Below, one piece after another: positions 13,839-26,861 of a stretch of DNA of 64,000 nucleotides. The DNA lies in contig CM033121.1 of NCBI GenBank assembly GCA_019321725.1, positions 3,348,001-3,412,000 of the forward strand, read 5' to 3'. The notes beneath the pieces were generated by a model. It searched no databases. It was not told where the DNA came from and saw only the letters and a program-made list of their open reading frames with translations. This DNA comes from Paulownia fortunei. Its lineage: Eukaryota; Streptophyta; Magnoliopsida; Lamiales; Paulowniaceae. Position 1 is the stretch's first letter, and each line of letters begins with the position of its first letter. The position numbers and the translations under genes are program-made.

Positions 13839-15053
13839 CGTGTATGCTCGATCTATATTACAAAGATATATATTTAATATCTATATCAAATCATTATTGA
13901 GACATATTTTTCTGAATATCAAAATTAGGCCTTTCAGTCGCTGTTAATCGGATCTGTTTTTAGCATTTTCCGAGTGAAAGAAATACCGATAAAGATACAA
14001 GATTTCTAGATCTTGAACCAGGATTCGCATCAACTGATGCAATTGGTATGAGATTTGATGCTTCATATGTAATTTATGAACCAAATTAAGAAAGTTCTGT
14101 TTTTGTTTTGCATTTAGCTTTTTGTTTGATGGCTCATCTTTTGTAAGGTGATATTTTTTTTTTTCCCTTATGAACTTCACAAAATGTGGTGTTTGTTGTT
14201 ATTTTTTCTGGGTTTTATTTTCAGGGCCTGGAAGAAAATTTGAGATTGTTGTGTTGAATTATCAATAAGGAACACAATTTATGTGGACCCTTGCTAGTTA
14301 GCTACTTCTAGTACTGTTTGAGTGGCGTATGTTTGTTTCTTGTGGAGTATGAATGAATTATTTAATGTTTCCTTTTTTCCTAAAGCAAAATGTATGCTTG
14401 ATTTGATTGGTTATTAATTGGGATCTCATGTATATGGAGTCTTATTGAAGTTTAAATCTTTTTCTGCGTGATCATCTGGTGTTATGATGATTGATCTAAT
14501 CTTGGATTATTGTATAGATTTCCTGGTCATATTTTTACTAAATTATCCGGTTGGTTGAAGTTGAAGCAAAAAAGATGCGTTTTTTATGTCTTTAACATCT
14601 AGATCTGCTTACATTCCATTAGTCAAAATTCAAGATGGATCTTGGTAATGTGGCTGTGGATCTAAGTTATGAACTTAAGGTATAACATTCACTATCAGCT
14701 GCTCTGGGGATGCACGACAGGAAATTTCCAGGAAGAATTTTTTTCTTTTTTCGGTTTTTATAATTTGGTGTGGGGTTGTGGTTTACTAGTACTCGTCCCT
14801 TGAGAATCATTGCCTGCTTATTTTTGTAGTGTTCAGATACAAAGGGAATTAAACATAAAAGAAAATGAACTTTTGGACGTGATCTATAACTATTTTTATT
14901 GCTTAATATGCATATTTATGCTGTTTGGACTCGTGCCTTTGGTATATTAATATAGGACTCTTTTTAAAAAAATTAGGAAAGAATGACTGTTAAGTCAGGC
15001 TACTCTTTCTATTGTCTCTACTAAATCTGAGTAATAAATGTTTCAGGCCTGTG

Positions 15054-18000
15054 ATGGCGAACAAGTTTAATTCGGGGGACAGTAAGACCAGGAGTTCTTT
15101 GTCTATTTTTATAGTAGCTGGTCTTTGCTGTTTCTTCTACCTACTAGGAGCATGGCAGAGAAGTGGGTTTGGAAAGGGGGACAGTATAGCATTGGAGATG
15201 ACCAAGAGTGGAGAAAATTGCAACATCCTTCCAAACCTCAATTTTGAAACCCATCATGGTGGTGAAGCTGGGATAATTGATGATTCTGATTCAAAAGTGA
15301 CAGTGTATAAGCCATGCCATCCTCGGTACACTGATTACACACCCTGCCAAGATCAAGGACGAGCAATGACTTTCCCAAGGGAAAATATGATCTACCGTGA
15401 GAGGCACTGCCCTCCTCAAGGAGAGAAGCTGCATTGCCTCATTCCAGCTCCTGAAGGTTATGTAACCCCATTTCCATGGCCAAAGAGTCGTGATTATGTA
15501 CCCTATGCCAATGCTCCATATAAAAGCTTGACAGTAGAGAAGGCTATTCAGAACTGGATCCAGTATGAGGGCAATGTGTTCAGGTTCCCTGGTGGAGGAA
15601 CACAATTTCCTCAGGGGGCTGATAAGTACATTGACCAGCTTGCTTCAGTTATACCAATTGCAAATGGAACTGTTAGGACTGCATTGGATACTGGTTGTGG
15701 GGTATGTTGAGTGACTTTCCCGTGTATTTTTTTTTTCCTTAATATTAAGATTGTCTCATTGACAGTATGTGGGTTAACTGTGTGATTAACTTTCCATGTA
15801 CATGTTGTTTTAGGTAGCTAGTTGGGGTGCGTATCTATGGAAAAGAAATGTTATAGCAATGTCTTTTGCACCAAGAGATTCACATGAAGCCCAGGTTCAG
15901 TTTGCTCTTGAAAGAGGTGTACCTGCTGTCATTGGTGTTCTTGGAACAATAAAAATGCCATATCCATCGAGAGCTTTTGACATGGCTCATTGTTCCCGTT
16001 GTCTTATACCGTGGGGGATAAATGGTAAGAATCAAATGTTATCTTGCATATTTCTTTGCACAATTAATATGGAAAAGCAGAGCTGAAGCTGAATTGCTTT
16101 ATTTGAGGCTTGATAGTGTTCCAGAATGTGATATGATTTGGTCACCTTTCTCATGAAAAGGTTCCTTACCATCTTTGAGCAATTGAGCTGTTGGAGATAT
16201 ATTGTAATTTGGTACTTTCTCTATGCAGATGGACTATATATGAAGGAAGTTGATCGTGTGCTTAGACCTGGTGGCTATTGGGTGCTTTCAGGCCCTCCCA
16301 TCAATTGGAAGACTAACTACAAGGCATGGCAACGCCCAATGGAAGAACTTCAAGAAGAACAAAGAAAGATTGAAGAGGTAGCTAAACTTCTATGCTGGGA
16401 GAAGAAGTCTGAGAAAGGTGAAATTGCTATATGGCAGAAGACAATGGATTCTGCTTCTTGTCGTGCCAAACAAGAAAGTTCTGGAGCAACATTCTGTAAA
16501 TCTGAAGATACCGATGATGTCTGGTATGGATAACTTATTGTTAGAGTACATAGTAGAAATCTAGTAGTTTCATTGTTTTCCCTCTTTCTGTGGGTGCTTA
16601 TGTGTAATGAATTTACTGTGGCACATACAGTTGTTCACAAGTGGCTGAAGTTGCACACATTGGGTAGTAATTGAAGCTGCAATCTAAATTGTTTCAATGC
16701 TTCTCTTTTTTTATATCAGGTACAAGAAAATGGAGCAATGTATTACTCCATATAGCAATGCTAACGATGGAGTTTCTAGTGGGGATCTTAAACCATTCCC
16801 TGAGAGGCTTTATGCAGTTCCCCCAAGAATTGCTAGTGGCTCAGTTTCTGGAGTTTCCGTTGAGGCATTCCTGGAGGACAACAGGCAATGGAAAAAACAT
16901 GTCAGTGCCTATAAAAAGATTAACCAGATTATTGACTCTGGAAGGTACCGCAACATTATGGATATGAATGCCGGATTTGGAGGTTTTGCTGCTGCACTTC
17001 AATCTTCCAAATTGTGGGTTATGAATGTTGTACCCACTATTGCCGAGAAAAATACCCTTGCTGTTATTTATGAACGAGGGTTGATTGGCATATATCATGA
17101 CTGGTACACATTCTTGTCACTGTTTTTAGTGTCTTATAAGCAATTGCGCTGTTCTTATTGTCTATCCTCAACTGGCACTATAACTCTACCTGAAACTACT
17201 TGAAATTTTTTTGGTGCGACTACTATCATTCTGATTTTACTTCTTTTTCCAGTTGAATTTTTGCATTTAGCTCACACTAGGCCTCACAAAATCGTAGGAA
17301 TGAGCATTTTAGGGGCCAACTTGATGTAGCTGCATGTGCTCTGAAAACTTATGATGAGGTTAAATACTTCATACCTGAAGTAAAGAAAAAAATTATACTG
17401 CTAAGATGATCATATGGCTCAGTTAGATGACCAAACTTGACTGTTCAGATGGATGTTTTATACTATGCCGATCAAGTTGAAAGTAGGCTATGCATTTTTC
17501 TGAAATCTTCCCTGACTGTACTTATGGACTCACTTCTTACAATTGATGACTAAAAGTGCAAGCTTCATGAAAGCCCAGCTCAACTGGTGCTCATATTTTG
17601 GGGCTATCAACACTCACATTTGCATGTATAAATATGTGGTTTTGATGGTGGAAACAGAGTTAAAATACCTTTTTTCTGTTCTTCTGATATGATTTTTTCC
17701 CCTTCTTGCTTGTTGCCTTCTCTTTCTTTTGACCATATGCTTTGAACAAATTGCCTATAGTTTCTTTGAGGTTTAGCTTTAAGTTCAATAATTGATTTTC
17801 TTTGGTTACAAAATTTTGTTAGTTTTATTACTCTTTTGCTTATTGTATTTTCTTGTTTAGGTGTGAAGGCTTCTCTACATATCCAAGGACATATGACCTC
17901 ATTCATGCTAATGGTGTTTTTAGCTTGTACAAGGACAAGTAAGTATCCGGTATCCCTTGATTTTCTGATATTCATGCCTTGAAACAACCTTCTATTTAGA

Positions 18001-19158
18001 CAATGGTCAGTGTGGACTTTTGGAGATGGACTTAGCCACCTAGCATATGAGGAATTGGCTTGTCTAAATTAGAAATTTCCCAACTTTACTTTAAGGGGAT
18101 TTTAGAAATACAAGAGATTATGGTCGTAATGATGCTTCTCAATATATCCTCCCAGTGAGGTGAATGATGGGTTTGGGGTGGGGATGCTCTACATTTTTTT
18201 CTCTTTTTTTCTGTAGCAGATGAGTGGATCCCTTCAAAGAGTGACGCATGATTTTCCTAAAAGAGGAACTCCAAGGGTGTTAAGAACTGGAAAAGGAATA
18301 GATCTTCAAAAAAAGGACAGAATGTTTTATATATAACATGAATTTGGGCTAACTGCTGGAATTGCGATAGCTAGGGTCTTGCATACTTCCAGCAGTGTTT
18401 CAATTGGTATTATGTGCAGTAAAAAAGTATTGAACATTTTCAGTGCTACATGAAATTAAGATTATATTGAACCTAGGTAACTTGGGTGAATAGTATTTCA
18501 AGTTTGGTTCAATTTAGTTGTTTCACTATATTAAAAGTAAATTTTGATTTGCTTGGTTTTTAGGTTGCCTGAATGTGAGGATGATTCGATGAAAAAATTG
18601 GAACATTTATATTATTAAACGATAAAAATACTTATGATTTATTGTATCAAGTGTGTTATCCATTCTTGTTCAGTTGATGACGGCTGATATTAGCCCTAAT
18701 ATATCATTTTTGTTCATATAGGATCCTTTATTAAGATACGGATCTGGTTTTCTTCTAAAAGAAAAAATATGCTCTTATGGCTTACGGAAATTATATCATC
18801 CTGTGCATTGTTCCTTGATAAAAGAATGTGGTCAATTTTGGTTCTGTTTTTTCTGCACTCGGAATTATGTGTACTTGGCTTGGAAAAGAATTTTTGGAAT
18901 TTATGGTTGTTTCTAACATATGAATACAACAGGTGTGACTTTGAAGACATTTTGTTAGAGATGGACCGGATTCTGCGGCCAGAAGGTGCAGTTATATTCC
19001 GGGATGAAGTTGATGTACTTGTCAAGGTGAAGAAGATGATTGGAGGTATGAGATGGGATTCTAAAATGATGGATCATGAGGATGGTCCCCTTGTTCCTGA
19101 GAAAGTACTTGTTGCAGTTAAGCAGTATTGGGTGGGCAACTCCACTTCTGCAGAGTGA
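15054..19158 (+). CDS. PMT2: PMT2-like Golgi S-adenosylmethionine-dependent methyltransferase (DUF248)
   Basis: Six coding exons: 15054-15701, 15814-16024, 16229-16523, 16720-17103, 17861-17938, 18933-19158. All junctions are GT-AG and in phase, giving 613 residues, the normal size of the plant PMT family. A short N-terminal cytosolic tail is followed by one membrane anchor (about residues 16-36), so the protein is a type II Golgi protein. The SAM-binding motif LDTGCG spans the first junction (about 211-216), and a second methyltransferase half carries [10 protein letters not shown]. Family Cys and His patterns ([14 protein letters not shown]) are intact. Relatives of QUA2/TSD2 are thought to methyl-esterify pectin or other wall polysaccharides; the direct substrate of PMT2 is not settled. 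An acceptor (TTTCAG, ending at 15046) sits just upstream of the start codon, implying a spliced 5' leader. The closest gene I recall is At1g26850. Confidence 0.95.
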
Positions 19159-22100
19159 AAGCACATAAATTCCTGACTGCCGGATGGCATGAATTCAAGT
19201 GGCAATTCTTTGATTTCTTATATAGTTTCCAAGGACTCACTATCCATTTCAGTTTTACTGGTCGAAAATTTTGCCACGGAAGGGGGCATTGCTGTTGGGC
19301 TAGATCCTGCATATTAACCAGGGATAGGTCAGTAAGTTATAGATTGTACTGTACTTGTAACACTAATGCTATTTTTTGATCCCATTGGAAAAGCTTGAAC
19401 CCCATCTCCCCCAACAATATGAAGAGGAGCAATTTGACCTTTTAGACAATCACTTGCAGTTGTTATTCTTCTAGCTCTAGTTTTTCAAAGTGTTGTGCCT
19501 GATGAAATCGTATTCAAGTAAAATTGCTATTCGCAGAATTATTTATTTGTTCAGTATTATTTTGTGATAAATGATGCTCATATTGAATTTCCAAAAAGTT
19601 GAATAGAGATGAATATTCCAGACATTTTGCTTAAGTGACTTTTTCTTCTCCATATGTTGCATAATAAGGGGAAGAGATGCATTCCATAATTCAGTGAAAA
19701 TAAACACACAGTTGTTCCTGTATTGCTGATTGACGCGGTCCCGCAAAAATACAAGCAAGATAAAACAGATTCAGATCAGAATATATAATATTCAAGCTCA
19801 ATTCGTAGTTTTTTATGATTTCATGTTATGTGTAGTTGGATGTGAAGGTGAATGTAAGTGTAAGTTGACAAATTTGTCTAATCACAAGGCATTTGAAATC
19901 CTAAAGATATCAAAGAAGATTTACCCACACTTACACGAAGCCGTACTATGTTTTGCTTGGACAAAAGAAAATAAAAATGTGCTAACAAAGACTACTAAAA
20001 ATATTCATTTATGTCAGGTATTCAACATCAACATCAAAAGGTGAGAAGTATATCAAGTCTTGTTGTTAACATGATATCATCTTTACTATGTAATATGAAA
20101 ACAGAGCGTAGGTTAATACATGATAGCCCGACAGTAAACCACATGATTCATGGAAATATGTGTTATTCAAACATTGTCAAGTAGTCTATAGGGCTTTTGT
20201 TGTTACTCAAAGATTGTCAAGTGGTCTATAGGGCTTTTGTAGATATTGAAGAAACTGGAGAGCAAGTCAAATCAATGAAAAAGCCCAGAATAATAATTGC
20301 AAAAAAGAAAAATATTTGATGATTTCAGGTCTATGCCGACACTAGCTTTTCTGGCAATCTAATTACTGTCATGAGTTCATGATATAGCAAAACAAAACTA
20401 GAATTTTGCCTTTGCTTACCAGCAATTAAACCTTAGCTAGTATCTTATTCCTAACTCAAGGCAAAAGGACCAAAAACAAACAACCCAGAAATTGAAGATT
20501 GAAAAATTTTCTGGGCCTGAAAATTTTGAATATGTCAAGACAAAAATTAAGTTACTTGACGTGGGTTCACCAACCAGACAAAATCTTAATTGTGAAATTA
20601 CGTTTCTTGTTCACAAAGTAAATTTCTGCTGTTGAATTTCCCGACAATTGGTATGAGCTGATGAGTCTCTCCATTATTGGCACCAAACAGGTTAAAGCAT
20701 GCCATAAATTCAGCCAGGCTTGGGTGTAATGCTGCTGAATCTTTTGTCAATATTGTTCTGTATTACCGTACCAAAACGCAGAAGAAAACAAAAAAATATT
20801 TCTTGGTAGTTCCATCTTGTGCTTGGAATGAGTGAAGTTACTGTGGGGCACATGCATCATGGTAACTGTGGTGTTTTTGACACATTCCTGACCTCATTTA
20901 TCTGTTCTTTTCTGTACAAAAGTCCATTTCTCTGTTGTAATCTACTAGCAAGTCTTTGGCTTGCAAGAAAATGTGCAATTTACAAAGGTCCCAAGAATTT
21001 GCCTAATGGTAATTTTGTTGTTTTAATTTTGATTGTCAACATAAGCAAGGATGAGTTTGGCAAAGTTCTTGAAAGATTTATTATGACAGGATGCATTTCT
21101 TTTGGAGGATAACAGAAATCTTTTATAAGAAGTATTGCTCCCTAGATGAAACTACCTTAACGGAAATCCTGGAAGTAAAGATGGTGCCTGGATAGTTAGA
21201 CATTATAGAATGCTTCATAAGACTTCAAAGTAGGAAGGTAACATGTAGAACAGATTCAAGGAATTTTTATCGTATTAGATGGAAAAGTATCTATGAAAAG
21301 ATCGATGAGAGAGAGTTTTTTGCTTAGTTGTGGACAATATCAAGGACAATAATCAAATCAAGAACTATTTGGTGAGAATTATTGTAGAAAATTTAGAAAT
21401 GTATTTTTTTAACATATCAGTGTTACATCAAGCTAAGCTTAGGCACCAAAGTCATTCTGATGATGTGCTTTGCAAATTTGGGGGTGAACTAAAAAAGAGT
21501 CATTGGTAAACCTCAATTAGCCATCAAGGGAGATCAACAGTGTGATGCTAAGGCATTAGTCTTATCTCTCCCCAAGATAAAAATAATAAGAGGCTTTAGA
21601 ACAATGATGAATCGGCCACTGCAAATTCGTCTTAAAATAATATTTGACACTCAAACATGATCAACATGATCCATAATACTGGGCTCAAATGCATTGCCAA
21701 ACTCTCCTTAGAAAGTGTTGTGATCATATGGCCCTTAAGTGTAACTGTATAAGAAAAGGGATCCTGTAGCTGGTTCATTTTCTTGTCTTAAAATGGATAA
21801 CCTACTCAGATCACATGCAGGTATTGCAGAAAGTGGTGCTAGTGGGATTCTATGGTGGTGGAGTCTGGCCATGTGAATTGTGAAGAGAGCCAATAGTTTC
21901 ACCCTTGGCAATGTCAATCTGTGAAACAGACAAATGACAAGCACCTTAATGGATCAATAATTTGATGTCCAGGAAAGCAGAAAACAACAGGGAAGGAAAT
22001 AAGGTTACATATGGTTAGGCCCAAATCCCATCAACATCACACCTAGATAGAGATTAAAAGGGCAAAAAGCCACAACAGTTTCTCTAGTTAAAAAGAAGAA

Positions 22101-22500
22101 TGACAAGCAAACAGTCAATCTAGTCAAAGTCATTAATTATTTAATGAGCCAAAACTCTGCGCCATTTTGCATACTCCTCATAAGGCTACTTAGATATGTA
22201 GGAGTGGATGTGATTCTCACTAAGCCAAGTTGGCTTTGAGACCTCTCATAAATTCCGGTTATTCTATACCTCTTCTATGTAACCTCTCTCCCTCTAGCTT
22301 ATTAAAAACCCTTCTTAGCCACTCCAAGTCTCTATTGGACTTACAAGCAACTGAAGCTTTTTCACATCAAGAAATCATAAAGAGCCACATTCTTCCTCCC
22401 AAAATATTTTCCTATATCTGGTTCTAATATTTTTGCTCTCTCCCCAGTTCATTTACTGATTTCTGCTGATTAGTTTCAAGATTCTTCCATATCAACTGTT
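19159..22500. other. Intergenic DNA, no gene seen
   Basis: About 3.3 kb between the PMT stop and the PKS leader. It should include the PMT 3' UTR and the PKS promoter. Open frames here are short and have no recognisable domains or splice partners. The only structured item is the 40-bp tandem repeat at 20161-20240. Confidence 0.65.
20161..20240. repeat. 40-bp tandem repeat, two copies
   Basis: Copies at 20161-20200 and 20201-20240, both ending GTCTATAGGGCTTTTGT, differ at only about three positions. Confidence 0.92.
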
Positions 22501-22533
22501 ATGATCTCTTCTGCTTCACCTTTTCTCGTATGA
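22501..22533 (+). promoter_or_regulatory. Candidate upstream ORF whose stop overlaps the PKS start codon
   Basis: ATG at 22501 opens a 10-codon frame that ends at TGA 22531-22533. The main ATG is at 22530, so stop and start share an ATGA overlap. If the leader begins upstream of 22501, this uORF could reduce initiation at 22530 and favour a downstream in-frame Met. Transcript data are needed to show it is in the mRNA. Confidence 0.4.
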
Positions 22534-24047
22534 ACACTAAGCTTGGTTTCATCCAAAACTCAAAAATGTCCATGCCTGTAATAACACTGACTTCAGCATC
22601 CAAAACAGGTATTTCACATCCTCCTGAGATCAGCAAAAGTATTCGGGACGCCTCATTTTCCTCATACTTAGATGGAGCTGAAGAAACCTTTGTACTTAAA
22701 TTGGGAGGTGCAAGTACTCAGGGCCTCAGTTCCTCCATCTCCACCCCACATGATCACATTTTCCTTGGAAAAAACAAAACAGATGACAGAGAAATTGATG
22801 TCTTTGATGCTGAGAAATATTTCAACGAGGGGTTAAATCGTAGTCCTAGAGTTGGTACTAAGAATTTATCAAGCCAGCAGCACAAGAAAGATGATCCCCT
22901 TGAAATATTTGCAGTCAAAGAGCAGCCCCCGATTGCAAAATTAAGTATTCGTTCTGAATCAAGCTGGAATAGCCGAAGCGCGTTATTGCATACCGTTCCA
23001 AGAAACCAGCAGCCCAGAAAAGCAAACAAGAAGAGTTTTCTTGCCAGCATTGGCTGCAACTGTTCTTGTACTGACAAGAATTCTGTAGACATTGATGACT
23101 ATATGGGCGAAAACTGCTCCAGCAAGAGTACAAGCAACGGGCTGGTTAATGGCAAATTAAAACAAGGAAATAAAACCAGTGATCATTTGGTTAGGAAATC
23201 AAAGTCAGATTACAATTGTGTAAAATTTGATGAACCAGAACTCAGAGCAAACTCCGAGGGCCATTTCAGCCTCCCAGTTTTCAATTCTAAGACTGGAAAT
23301 CAGGCAGCAAAAATGCAACTACAAAAGGAAGAGGATGCTGCAAATAGAAAATCACTAGAAGTATTTGGCTCCCCAATCCTGGAAAATGGGAAGAATTGCT
23401 TGAGCCTGGAGAAGAAGTTGACCATGATGGCTTGGGATGCAATTGCTCCAGGAGTAGCAGAAGAAATCAAAATCCCTTCAATTTCCAGTGAAATGCATAA
23501 TGATAGTGACAGTGATGCAAGTTCAGACTTATTTGAAATCGAGAGCTTGTCCAAAGGCAACCCTTTTCTTTCCAGACAGGCATCAGATGGCCTGTCAGGC
23601 TGCATAACCCCCACAACCTGTTATGCACCAAGTGAAGCAAGCATAGAGTGGAGTGTCATCACTGCCAGCGCTGCAGATTTCTCCATCCTATCGGATTGCG
23701 AAGAGTTAGGATCCACCTCCACCACCACAATGCCATGTCCAAAGACAGTGGGCCTAAATTCTAAAATCGGCTCATTCAAGGAAATTCCTAAACTGCGTCC
23801 GAGTATTCTTTCAGGTTGTAAGAGTCACAAAGCTGTTAGAGTTGCTGGAGATGCACATAGAGCAAATGAGCAGGGACTTTCCAATACAAGCAGGCACCTC
23901 AGGGCGGAATCCTTCACACCGATGACAAGATTTCATGATGAGAGTAAGCTGGCGGGCTTTGATGCAAGAAACAGGCAGCAATCATTTGATGCACGCGTTC
24001 TATCTCAATCACGATCTGGAAGTTCTGCACATCTGTTATATACTTAG
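22530..24047 (+). CDS. Phytochrome kinase substrate (PKS) family protein
   Basis: A single uninterrupted frame of 505 codons. The family blocks are present: an N-terminal VITLTSAS segment, KKSFLASIGCNCSCTDKNSV in the middle, AWDAIAPGVAEEIKIPS, SDASSDLFEIESL, and a C-terminal block with TPTTCYAPSEASIEW and SAADFS. Known PKS proteins bind phytochromes and phototropins at the plasma membrane and act in phototropism, leaf flattening and hypocotyl growth. They are mostly disordered and Ser-rich, as here, and single-exon. The conserved N-terminal block follows Mets at 22566 and 22572 more closely than the first ATG at 22530, so the true start may be 36 or 42 bases downstream. The neighbouring protease and sphingolipid hydroxylase suggest it is the counterpart of Arabidopsis PKS2 (At1g14280, from memory). 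Confidence 0.93.
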   Translation: MNTKLGFIQNSKMSMPVITLTSASKTGISHPPEISKSIRDASFSSYLDGAEETFVLKLGGASTQGLSSSISTPHDHIFLGKNKTDDREIDVFDAEKYFNEGLNRSPRVGTKNLSSQQHKKDDPLEIFAVKEQPPIAKLSIRSESSWNSRSALLHTVPRNQQPRKANKKSFLASIGCNCSCTDKNSVDIDDYMGENCSSKSTSNGLVNGKLKQGNKTSDHLVRKSKSDYNCVKFDEPELRANSEGHFSLPVFNSKTGNQAAKMQLQKEEDAANRKSLEVFGSPILENGKNCLSLEKKLTMMAWDAIAPGVAEEIKIPSISSEMHNDSDSDASSDLFEIESLSKGNPFLSRQASDGLSGCITPTTCYAPSEASIEWSVITASAADFSILSDCEELGSTSTTTMPCPKTVGLNSKIGSFKEIPKLRPSILSGCKSHKAVRVAGDAHRANEQGLSNTSRHLRAESFTPMTRFHDESKLAGFDARNRQQSFDARVLSQSRSGSSAHLLYT

Positions 24048-26861
24048 TAAATTTTGTTCTGTTGAAGTTCATGTTGTCAGTCTTTACCAAGTTAACTGAC
24101 AGACATTTCTATGATTGGGAAAAACTAGTAAATCCACTGGTCTAATTTTCCTGGAAGTAAGTCTTTACTTCTGAATCTATCACGTGATTGAGTAGTTTAA
24201 AATTAAGACAACTGTGGAGAGCATGCTGCACTTCTGTGTGTCTGATTCAACTTAATATTACACCTAAATGTTGATCTATTTGGACTTTCGCCTCTCTGTT
24301 ATGCTGTTAGATCTAATGTGGGGTTGGGGTGGGGGGTGTTGTTTCATAACAGATTTCTTGGGAAACTTTGACAATTTGCTCTTGCACATACTTTAAAACC
24401 ATCAGCATTTAAAAGTTCCAATTCTTATAACCACCTAATGTTAGAAATTGTACACCAGAAGTTATACATGAAAGTGCATCTGCTAAGCTTCTTGATACTT
24501 GTAGTATCAAGAAAATCTGAGCATAGCGCTCAAAAGGAACAATCATATACCTGTTTGCATTCCTGATTCGTTATGAGTTTTTGTGTGAAGAATTCCAGAG
24601 TCAGTCATGCCTAACTAGTAAAAACCAAATGCTACTACGTTGAGTTAGTCGTTGCAAATGCAGGTTAAACATCTCAATCTTGTTGCCTATTATTCCATGG
24701 GGTCAAGAGGGGAGAGCTTTTGGTTTTAAGTCACACTTGGGGTTCATATGAAAACTCAGAGTTATTTAGCAGGGAATGTCTTTCTCTTTCAGGGTGACGC
24801 TCTTCTAATGAATGCCACAAGAGAGTGCGTGAGGAAAGGTTGGCTGCAGTCCCACTCCATAACCATCATATTAATGGCAGGGCCCCTCCGTATAAGGGGA
24901 CAGCCACCACCAGGATGGCCTTGAGACCCCCTCTTATCTACTTGCAGTTTAATTGTAATAGACCACACGATATTCAATTCTAGCATGACATCAGATGAAC
25001 ATTTCACTCTGTGTTTGGATTGGAGGGTGAGGAAAGGAAAAGATTATGCAAGGAAAGTAAGAAGAAGAGAAGAAGAAAACTCGAATTCCTTCCCCTAAAT
25101 TTCTCTGTTTTTTTTGCTTTCCCTCACTTTACTTCTAGTAATTACAAAACACCAGTAACAAGTTTTCCAATCCCTCCCATTTCCTTTCCTTCTCTTCAAT
25201 TTTTGCATGTACAAGAATTGAGCTACTCAAGAGACATTTCACTCAGTATGAAAGATGGATCACCTAGGACCTAACAAGTTAGGAAATACACCTTAGGATT
25301 GTGATTCTTGATTTCCTTTTCCTTCCTTTCCATCCTTTTATGACCAAACCAACTTTACTGTCATTAAATTCTGGATTGAGCACATAATGTCAGGATATAT
25401 ATATTTCACTTACCAACTGCAGAAGTTCAATTGCAGAAAAAGGGGACAGTTAGTAAATAAAGGCAGGGGAAACCAGGTGGGTCAGGAAATGATACCGTCA
25501 CCGGATGTTAGCTAGCCTATAAATGCAAGAAATGAATACAAATTTCTAAAGCTGAATTATGTTTGAAAAGAAATTCGAATGTGACAACTTGCTAGGTCCA
25601 GCCATTCAGTTCAAGAATTATTTTAGGAAAATATTAGCTCATGATTTTGATAAAGCGATATAAAATCACAGTCGTATATCATTGGATAGAGATAATCCTA
25701 GCATCCCTCCTCTCGAGCAAACCAATACTAAATAAAGATAACGAGGTGTGGCGGGCAACTTGATAGAATTTATACTTGATACCCCAGTGAGGATTCTAAA
25801 CTACCAACTACCTCATAAAATGCAAGGAGGAGATCTCAGTGGAATCAGAGATGATTAAGAGAAGTGCATGATTTCAAGGAGGGCCATAAGGGACTATATA
25901 ATCCTGTCATTTTCTTGTGCAAACATTTTCATTAGCCAAACAACTAAGGTCTCTGTCTTGGTCATTTAGAAAATTGGTGCATTTGAACTGGTCCACTGGC
26001 CTTGATTGAAAATCTGGACCTAGTTCTTAATGCAGTTGGGGACTAAGGGATAATGGGATTGAGGAATTTTGACAGTTAACCAGTTGCTGGCAAGGCCGAA
26101 AGAAACAAAATTTAATGGCAGAAAACACCATATACCAACCCAGATAAGGTGATGCTAGGTAATCAACATGCTTCTTCCAGGTTGCATTTCCATTGAAATA
26201 TTAACATTTGGATTCGAGGAAAAAGTTTGAAGCTTAGGGCTGCACATCAACAACTCCAATCTTAGATAGATACAGATTGAAGGATTTGAATTTGAGTAAA
26301 GAATTTCAAGTTAATAACAGCACAACAATGATTGCACCCATTAGATGGATTGAGAATTAGTATGAGAATGCACTGCAATGACTTTTCTGGGGAAGTTTAT
26401 GAAAAATTGAAGACTGTCAAGACAAGTGACAGAGATAACTCCATTGCATGTCATGAATTTTCTGCATCCTGAATCTTCTTTATTTTGGGGACTCAATCAA
26501 CTATATTTCTAATTATTATAAGCATACTTATTTTCCAAAGAACTGCATGCAAGTAATATCGCTGCAGTCAATGCCTCAACACAACTAAATATAACAAGCT
26601 ATCCCAGATCAAAATAAGATCAGAAATAGTAAATAATAAAAAAAAGGGGCACTGGGTGCCTCGATGAAAAAGTTTCCACTTTCATTCTCTCTCTCTCAAA
26701 CAATTCTATAAAAAAAAAGAGCAAATTATACAACAATATACCACAAAAAAGAAATTATCTAGGTATATACAAGTCATAAATCCACTCAACCACTGAATTT
26801 GGTATAAAGTAAACCAAAAACCTATAGTGATACACACTTGTCGCAGGCAGTGGATTATTTG
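24048..26861. other. Intergenic DNA between convergent genes, no gene seen
   Basis: The PKS gene and the hydroxylase converge here, so 3' UTRs occupy the edges. A perfect 10-bp stem with a 5-nt loop lies at 24489-24513 (TTCTTGATAC/GTATCAAGAA). A G-rich patch is near 24312-24340. No coding exon or mobile element is recognised. Confidence 0.6.

Noticed and set aside
22230..22427. 65-codon open frame before the PKS gene
   Set aside because: No family resemblance or splice partner; likely promoter or leader sequence.
25011..25274. 87-codon open frame between PKS and the hydroxylase
   Set aside because: Low-complexity basic then Phe/Ser/Pro-rich peptide, no homology seen, no regulatory context.
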